This document shows positions 1-18,088 of a stretch of 18,088 bases of DNA, piece after piece (within the stretch, counting starts at the first letter, position 1; each line of letters starts with the position of its first letter). Location of the stretch: positions 2,501-20,588 of the forward strand of contig CALFWA010000202.1 of NCBI GenBank assembly GCA_937928035.1. The letters are read 5' to 3'. The stretch is from an uncultured Caldilinea sp. (lineage in GTDB: Bacteria; Chloroflexota; Anaerolineae; Caldilineales; Caldilineaceae). The notes below the pieces were generated by a model. That model ran no database searches. It saw nothing but the letters and a program-made list of their open reading frames with translations, and was not told where the DNA came from. A program made the position numbers and the translations under genes.

Positions 1-1
1 A

Positions 2-682
<681 letters not shown>

Positions 683-727
683 AGGCTCGCCGGAATCGGC
701 CAAACGAGGAGGCGCACGGCGCCCCTC

Positions 728-757
728 GCCCCCTCTCCCAGCCTTGGGAGAGGGGGC
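728..757. terminator. Bidirectional hairpin between convergent genes (REP-like)
   Basis: A perfect 13-bp stem (728-740 with 745-757) encloses the loop GCCT. It lies between the stop of the plus-strand GH38 gene (682) and the stop of the minus-strand GH38-like gene (810). Neither side has a T-run, so it is not a textbook intrinsic terminator. Its position and symmetry still suit transcript-end formation for both strands. The flanks (CCCTCGCC on the left, GAGGTGAGGG on the right) resemble the dispersed CCTCTCCC/GGGAGAGG repeat found in many GC-rich genomes, so it may be a repeat copy doing this job. Confidence 0.6.
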
Positions 758-809
758 AGAGAGGTGAGGGCCCGCCCGAGCCGCGCTACGTCTTTGCATT
801 GAAGGCTTC

Positions 810-3506
<2,697 letters not shown>

Positions 3507-3550
3507 GGCAGGGAGCTTTCTTCGTCATCGTGAATCGTTTGATTCTCACC

Positions 3551-4378
3551 TTATCGGCCCGCGGGTGTTTTCATGCTTTCCTTCAACACCTGTTTCACCA
3601 ACGCCAGAGAGGCGCTGCATTCCTCGTTCGGGTTGCGATCTTCCGGCTCATGCTCAATGCTGATGGCGCCCTTGTAGTCCATCTCCACCAGCGCGCGCAC
3701 GCAATCGACCACCGGCACGACGCCTTTTCCAAGCTGACAGGTCTTATGGCCGCCCGGCGCAACGACGTCCTTGAGATGCACATGGAAGAGTCGCGGCCCA
3801 ACTGTGCGCAGGGCAGCCACGGCGTCTACGCCGTAGGTGCCGAACCAGCCGGTGTCCACGCAAAAGCCGATCACGTCCTCGTCGCCGTCGCCCACCTTGT
3901 CGAGCATCTCCTGAATCGACCTTTCTGGGTGGTTTTCATAGCCGAACTTTAGGCCGTAATGGCGCAGCGTGTCGGCCATCCAGGCGCGGTCGTTGACGAG
4001 CAATGCGCAGTTGCCGCCCATCACCGGCGCGCCTAGCTCGCGCGTCAGCCAGCAGGCTTTCTCGAACTCGGCGCGGGTGTTGCCGAACCAACCCGCTGTG
4101 CTGACGACCTGCATGCGATGGCGCACCAGCGTCGTGCGCGCAATGCGGATGTGCTCTCGCGTCGCCCAGGCGTAGTGAAGATGGGCCAGCCAGATGTCGA
4201 CGGCGGTGAAACCCAGTTCGGCGATCTCGGCGATCAACGCGTCGAAGCGCCGGCTGTAGGTGATCAAGGGCCGGAAGTAGGCTTGTGTGGCCTCGTCGCC
4301 TTGCTTCCAGCCTTCGGTCATGTGGTAGTTGAGCTCTCGCGCCACATAGTTGGCGGACATAAATGAAATCGGAATCAT
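3551..4378 (-). CDS. Xylose-isomerase-like TIM-barrel protein (sugar phosphate isomerase/epimerase family)
   Basis: This 275-residue protein belongs to the AP-endonuclease-2/xylose-isomerase-like TIM-barrel superfamily, whose members isomerise or epimerise sugars or, in some cases, cleave oxidised glycosides. The four usual metal ligands can be placed: E148 (in GYENHPE), D175 (CVDTGWF), H201 or H199 (FHVHLKD) and E242 (SIEHEPE). The GLGKG-like segment QLGKGVV (215-221) is also typical. The ATG at 4378 has AAAGGA eight bases upstream. It lies 44 bp upstream of the GH38-like gene and 183 bp downstream of msrA, so it may have its own promoter. The exact substrate is unknown. Its pairing with three Gfo/Idh/MocA oxidoreductases in the locus suggests work on a keto-sugar. 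Confidence 0.85.
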   Translation of the reverse strand: MIPISFMSANYVARELNYHMTEGWKQGDEATQAYFRPLITYSRRFDALIAEIAELGFTAVDIWLAHLHYAWATREHIRIARTTLVRHRMQVVSTAGWFGNTRAEFEKACWLTRELGAPVMGGNCALLVNDRAWMADTLRHYGLKFGYENHPERSIQEMLDKVGDGDEDVIGFCVDTGWFGTYGVDAVAALRTVGPRLFHVHLKDVVAPGGHKTCQLGKGVVPVVDCVRALVEMDYKGAISIEHEPEDRNPNEECSASLALVKQVLKESMKTPAGR

Positions 4379-4561
4379 GGGGCTATCCTTTGTTGTGTTG
4401 CGTGTTGCTTGTTAGGTGTGAAAAGAATCTTTGAATCATTCCCAAGCTTTGTATTCGTCAGGCATGTGCGGCCAGGAGCCGCACCTACGTGAATTGGGGT
4501 AGTCTTTGGTTCAAGGCCGTGAAGCCGCGCTTGCCAGAATTCTCAAATTATTCTTAAGCCG
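4379..4561. other. Intergenic region with REP-like hairpin, possible promoter
   Basis: This 183-bp gap follows msrA and precedes the isomerase gene on the minus strand. It is more AT-rich than the coding sequence and has the direct repeat GAATC-TTT-GAATC around 4425-4437. A hairpin sits in the middle (listed separately). I see no convincing -35/-10 pair, although this is one of the few gaps in the run large enough to hold a promoter. Confidence 0.4.
4466..4484. repeat. REP-like inverted repeat GTGCGGC-CAGGA-GCCGCAC
   Basis: A perfect 7-bp stem (4466-4472 with 4478-4484) has a 5-nt loop and is followed on the plus strand by CTAC. The same design, a GCGGCC/GGCCGC stem then CCTAC, recurs at 6259-6280. 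This suggests a dispersed REP-like family rather than a gene-specific site. It could also help end or stabilise the msrA transcript. Confidence 0.5.
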
Positions 4562-5113
<552 letters not shown>

Positions 5114-5176
5114 GCGCTCGCTCCTCTCCTTCACAGTGAAAGACCAAGCCCCCCAAAAGCGGACAGTTTTGCGCTC

Positions 5177-6115
<939 letters not shown>

Positions 6116-6277
6116 TTCGACCACTTCGTAGACTCTCTCGTAAGCCCCCATAATTACGCCAAAGGCGATAATCCTACGGGAGCGCCTTTGATGACGCCAG
6201 ACGCAGCTATGAGCTGCGCTCTGTTGGTTCGCTGCGCAACCCACAAGTCTATTGAAATGGGCGGCCGCAGGCCGCCC
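6116..6277. other. Intergenic region with several inverted repeats between anmK and the kinase
   Basis: This 162-bp gap holds three separate hairpins: a 7-bp stem with loop ATG (6202-6218), an 8-bp stem CAAAGGCG/CGCCTTTG with a 15-nt loop (6160-6167 with 6183-6190), and the REP-like hairpin at 6259-6277. On the minus strand these lie in the 5' region of the BadF-type kinase gene. No gene is recognised. The structures could be repeat remnants or a regulatory leader. Confidence 0.45.
6259..6277. terminator. REP-like hairpin at the anmK stop codon
   Basis: A perfect 8-bp stem GGGCGGCC/GGCCGCCC (6259-6266 with 6270-6277) has loop GCA. On the minus strand it starts right after the anmK stop codon (6280-6278), and the following bases ATTTCAAT are only mildly T-rich. 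The outer CCTACA, which contains the TAG stop on the minus strand, matches the CCTAC next to the hairpin at 4466-4484. It is probably a dispersed repeat that also stabilises or ends the anmK transcript. Confidence 0.5.
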
Positions 6278-7492
<1,215 letters not shown>

Positions 7493-7494
7493 CT

Positions 7495-8829
<1,335 letters not shown>

Positions 8830-8843
8830 CACCCACCTTCTTT

Positions 8844-9695
8844 CTATCGTTCATTAGCCTGTCGCCAGGCGGCTTCCAACAACGCAATGCTCTTGGGCAT
8901 GGCGGTCTCCGCCGGTTCATGCCCCTCCATCTCTATGGAAACGTAGCCGGTGAAGCCGGCGTCCAACAGGATGCGGAAAATGCGCGCGTAGTCCAGGTCA
9001 AGTGTGTAGACCGTGCCGCCGCCCGGATAGGTCTTGGCATGGGCCAGCCAGACATAAGGGGCGATCTTCTCCATGGCCGCGTACATGTCCGGCTCGAAAT
9101 AGAAGTTGCCCATGTCCAGAATTGCGCGCAGCCAGGGAGAGTCGATGCTGCTGAGGATGCGCAGCATGCCGTCGGCGGTGGTGGTCAACCCCCAGTGATT
9201 TTCCAGCAACAGCATCACCCCTCGACGCTCGGCGTGCGGCAGGCATTGCTCGATGGCGTCGATGCACCAGCGGAAGCCGTCGTCTAGCGTGTAGCCTTCC
9301 CACGGCTCCACCCAGCCGCGCGCCGCAATCAGCTCCGAAAAGGGCGCTCGCTTGCGGAAGCCGCCGGAATTGATGCGGATTGAAGGGATGCCCAACTCAT
9401 GCGCCAGATCGATGCAATGGAGCGTGTGTTCGATCTCGCGGCGTCGCTCTTCTTCCTCTGCCCAGACAAAATCCTGATGGATGCTCAGGTTGTAGAGGTC
9501 GAGGCCGAGCTGAAAGGCGCGGCGCTTCAACGAGCGCAAGTATGCAGGCTTCTCCGACGCCATCTGGCGATGGAGCAGCTCGACGCCGGCCAACCCCAAC
9601 TGCGCAGCGGCTTCAAGCACCTGCTCCAGCGGCGTCGCCTCCGGCGTGAAGTGCCAGTAAGAATAACTGGACGTTCCCAAACGCAATTTTGTCAT
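8844..9695 (-). CDS. Xylose-isomerase-like TIM-barrel protein (sugar phosphate isomerase/epimerase family)
   Basis: This 283-residue TIM-barrel protein is the second member of the AP-endonuclease-2/xylose-isomerase-like superfamily in the locus. Candidate metal ligands are E165 (LLLENHWG), D194 (ILDMGNF), H219 (WLAHAKTY) and E255 (YVSIEMEGHE). The N-terminal GTSSYSYW is typical. The frame extends far upstream, but ATG 9695 has a strong GAGAGGAG site just before it and gives the family N-terminus. The gene is placed between two Gfo/Idh/MocA oxidoreductases, with its stop only 14 bp before the next start. It could isomerise or epimerise a keto-sugar made by them, or act as a lyase on an oxidised glycoside. 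It is not a close copy of the protein at 3551-4378. Confidence 0.87.
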   Translation of the reverse strand: MTKLRLGTSSYSYWHFTPEATPLEQVLEAAAQLGLAGVELLHRQMASEKPAYLRSLKRRAFQLGLDLYNLSIHQDFVWAEEEERRREIEHTLHCIDLAHELGIPSIRINSGGFRKRAPFSELIAARGWVEPWEGYTLDDGFRWCIDAIEQCLPHAERRGVMLLLENHWGLTTTADGMLRILSSIDSPWLRAILDMGNFYFEPDMYAAMEKIAPYVWLAHAKTYPGGGTVYTLDLDYARIFRILLDAGFTGYVSIEMEGHEPAETAMPKSIALLEAAWRQANER

Positions 9696-9739
9696 GTTCT
9701 CCTCTCTTTGCAGTTGACTTTTCCATCCGGCGCCTGGCT

Positions 9740-10762
<1,023 letters not shown>

Positions 10763-10766
10763 GGCG

Positions 10767-11777
10767 TCATCCTCCGAACTCTTTGAGTGCAACGGGCCAG
10801 CCGCTACGCATCGACTCGATGGCAGCCAGCGCGGCGCGCACCGCCTCCAGGCCATCGCGTGCGGTCACGATCGGCTGTGCGCGCCCTTCGATCACGTCGA
10901 TGAAGTGGGCCAGCTCCGCATAGTAGGGTTCGTCCTCCGGCGCAGTGGGGCTGCTGGCGATGCGTTGCAGGCCGCGTTCTTCGTCGTACAGCTCCACCAA
11001 CAGCGGCGGACGATCCAACGAGTCCCACTCGATCAACCCCCCATCGCCCGCCACTTCGACACGCGTGCGAAAGACTCCGCGTGGATGCGCCCAGCTCACC
11101 TCGATGAAACCGATGGCGCCGGTGACGAAGCGCAAGGTGATCTGGGCGTGGTCCTGATAGGGGCGGCCGGCGAAGGTCAGCCCGCGGGCAAAGACGCGCT
11201 CGATGTCGCCGCAGCACCAGCGCGCAAAATCAATGTCATGCACGCCGACGTCAAGCACGACGCCGCCGCTCTGGGCGAAGTCAGCGTAATGGACGGCGGA
11301 GAACTTGCCGCCCGGCCGAGGAAACGCGCCGCAGCGTGCGCTGCGATAGACGGCTGGCTTGCCGATGGCGCCGGCGTCGATGCGCTCCTTCACGCGGCGA
11401 TACATCGGGAAAAAGCGCACCACCTGCGCCGGAAAGAGCATCACGCCGGCGCGTTCACACGCCTCCACCATCTCGCGCGCATCGGCGGAATGGCGCGCCA
11501 ACGGCTTTTCGCAGATGATAGCCTTGCTGGCGTCTGCAGCGGCCAGCACGAGTTCCTTGTGCGTGGAGGCGGGGGTGCAGATATCGACGACATCCACGGC
11601 GGCCAGCAGCGCCTCCAACGAAGCGAAGGCGCGGCCGCCGTAACGCTGTGCCGCGCGCGCCGCCGCCTCCGGCAAAAGATCATAGTAACCGACGATCTCG
11701 ACGCCCGGCATGCGCCGCCAGCCCTCAAGATGAACATCGGCGATGGAGCCTGTTCCGATCACGCCTATTTTTTGCAT
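10767..11777 (-). CDS. Gfo/Idh/MocA oxidoreductase
   Basis: This 336-residue NAD(P)-dependent sugar or inositol-type dehydrogenase has the normal family length. The Rossmann loop GVIGTGSIADVH (residues 5-16) is canonical, CEKPLARH gives EKP at 90-92, and GGVVLDVGVHDIDFARW (171-187) contains D176, H180 and D183, typical of the catalytic segment. The ATG at 11777 begins MQKIGVIG, the usual start, but no clear Shine-Dalgarno precedes it. The last codons (EFGG, GGAGGA) form the ribosome site of the following oxidoreductase. It is 49 bp downstream of the MFS gene. It is clearly different in sequence from the two other family members here, so they are not recent duplicates. Confidence 0.92.
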   Translation of the reverse strand: MQKIGVIGTGSIADVHLEGWRRMPGVEIVGYYDLLPEAAARAAQRYGGRAFASLEALLAAVDVVDICTPASTHKELVLAAADASKAIICEKPLARHSADAREMVEACERAGVMLFPAQVVRFFPMYRRVKERIDAGAIGKPAVYRSARCGAFPRPGGKFSAVHYADFAQSGGVVLDVGVHDIDFARWCCGDIERVFARGLTFAGRPYQDHAQITLRFVTGAIGFIEVSWAHPRGVFRTRVEVAGDGGLIEWDSLDRPPLLVELYDEERGLQRIASSPTAPEDEPYYAELAHFIDVIEGRAQPIVTARDGLEAVRAALAAIESMRSGWPVALKEFGG

Positions 11778-11826
11778 AGTTCTAAACCGTCGTTTTAAGG
11801 GAGAGGATCATATTCTTCTGCACCGA

Positions 11827-12999
<1,173 letters not shown>

Positions 13000-13009
13000 T
13001 GTCGCAACA

Positions 13010-13034
13010 GGAGCCGGTGTTGTGCACCGGCTCC
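13010..13034. promoter_or_regulatory. Perfect 10-bp inverted repeat just upstream of the MFS start
   Basis: GGAGCCGGTG (13010-13019) pairs with CACCGGCTCC (13025-13034) around a 5-nt loop. On the minus strand it ends 10 bases before the MFS ATG (12999), where the ribosome site would be. It could be an operator, a translation-blocking hairpin, or the end of the upstream transcript. No T-run follows it. Confidence 0.45.
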
Positions 13035-13062
13035 ATCTCCTCATTCTCTCAATTGGCCGGGC

Positions 13063-13097
13063 GTCGGCGTCATCGTGATGGACGATGGAGCGCCGAC
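13063..13097 (-). terminator. Imperfect hairpin downstream of the substrate-binding protein gene
   Basis: GTCGGCG/CGCCGAC (13063-13069 with 13091-13097) and CATCGT/ACGATG (13071-13076 with 13082-13087) form a two-part stem with a small internal loop. It lies 31 bases after the stop of the binding-protein gene on the minus strand. No T-run follows, so it may protect the highly expressed binding-protein mRNA from 3' decay rather than terminate transcription. This would help set different levels for the transporter and the downstream enzymes. Confidence 0.4.
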
Positions 13098-13127
13098 CCC
13101 CTAGCGTTGTAATAAAACTGGACCCAC

Positions 13128-14915
<1,788 letters not shown>

Positions 14916-15081
14916 ACCGATTCTCCTTGAAATGGTTGAACGTGGAAAACAACAGATGCATCCAAAGTCGACGTCATCGATGGCGCTTGGAATCAATTTC
15001 AAAGCGCCGATCGCATGACCATCCTCGAAAAAAGCGCCATTCCCCTCGCTTCACCTCCTTTTCTATGAACGTTCTTTGCAA
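14916..15081 (-). promoter_or_regulatory. Structured leader of the substrate-binding protein gene
   Basis: This 166-bp gap holds two AACGTT palindromes (15068-15073 and 15084-15089, the second reaching into the stop codon of the upstream small gene), a strong AAGGAGGTGA ribosome site (15051-15060), a 13-codon ORF, and three copies of a GGCGCTT/AAGCGCC element (15032-15039, 15002-15008 and 14981-14988). The first two copies can each pair with the third. The layout suggests control of binding-protein expression, but no promoter hexamers could be assigned with confidence. Confidence 0.4.
14999..15040 (-). CDS. Possible 13-residue leader peptide
   Basis: The ATG at 15040 begins a 13-codon frame (MALFSRMVMRSAL) ending in TGA at 15001-14999. 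It is preceded by AAGGAGGTGA, a near-perfect anti-16S match, though 10 bases away, and by a closer GAGGGG. The frame opens with one copy of the GCGCTT element and closes with the second copy joined to its stop codon. Translation would therefore cover both copies that can pair with the third copy at 14981-14988. It ends 83 bases before the binding-protein start. No run of one amino acid marks it as a classical attenuator peptide, and it may be chance. Confidence 0.3.
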   Translation of the reverse strand: MALFSRMVMRSAL

Positions 15082-17369
<2,288 letters not shown>

Positions 17370-17390
17370 GCTTCCCAGTCCTATCCCTCA

Positions 17391-18088
<698 letters not shown>

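Noticed and set aside
10763..10855. N-terminal extension of the oxidoreductase at 9740-10762
   Set aside because: It overlaps the upstream gene and has no family similarity; GGAGG is well placed for ATG 10762.
11778..11826. Two GATCAT copies between the MFS gene and the first oxidoreductase as an operator
   Set aside because: The repeat is only six bases, directly oriented, and has no further symmetry; chance is a sufficient explanation.

Overview
The window looks like an accessory carbohydrate-use region from a GC-rich bacterium, most likely a member of the Chloroflexota (Caldilineae/Anaerolineae-like). That placement is an inference. It rests on the solute-binding lipoprotein, whose lipobox cysteine is followed by an Ala/Pro-rich linker, on the mixture of Opp-type importer, GH38 proteins and Gfo/Idh/MocA oxidoreductases, and on GC-rich REP-like hairpins between genes. 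No rRNA or other strong taxonomic marker is present.

Layout. At the left edge (2-682, + strand) is the C-terminal part of a GH38 alpha-mannosidase. It converges on everything else across a perfect 13-bp hairpin at 728-757. From 810 to the right edge every gene is on the minus strand, so transcription runs from high to low coordinates. In that order: an ABC permease cut by the window edge (DppC type), two peptide/oligosaccharide-type ATPases (DppD and DppF types, TGATG overlap), a 60-residue two-helix membrane protein, a structured leader containing a possible 13-codon ORF, a family-5 solute-binding lipoprotein, and an MFS transporter. Then follow two Gfo/Idh/MocA oxidoreductases, a xylose-isomerase-like TIM-barrel protein, a third Gfo/Idh/MocA oxidoreductase with extra cysteines, anhydro-N-acetylmuramate kinase (anmK), a BadF-type amino-sugar kinase, methionine sulfoxide reductase A (msrA), a second xylose-isomerase-like TIM-barrel protein, and a full-length GH38-like protein. 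Gaps inside the run are mostly 2-50 bp. The wider ones (4379-4561, 6116-6277, 13000-13127, 14916-15081) each hold inverted repeats. There is no gene-free stretch over 300 bp.

How the genes may work together. The ABC system and perhaps the MFS protein import oligosaccharides or glycopeptides. The GH38-like protein has no signal peptide and would act in the cytoplasm. Three Gfo/Idh/MocA dehydrogenases with two TIM-barrel isomerase-like proteins have the composition of known oxidise-isomerise or oxidise-eliminate sugar routes. The two kinases would phosphorylate 1,6-anhydroMurNAc and GlcNAc/MurNAc-type sugars. A locus for amino-sugar-rich glycans (peptidoglycan fragments or N-glycan-like mannose/GlcNAc structures) is the simplest reading, but the actual substrate cannot be read from the sequence. 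No transcriptional regulator, MurQ etherase or NagA/NagB is visible in the window.
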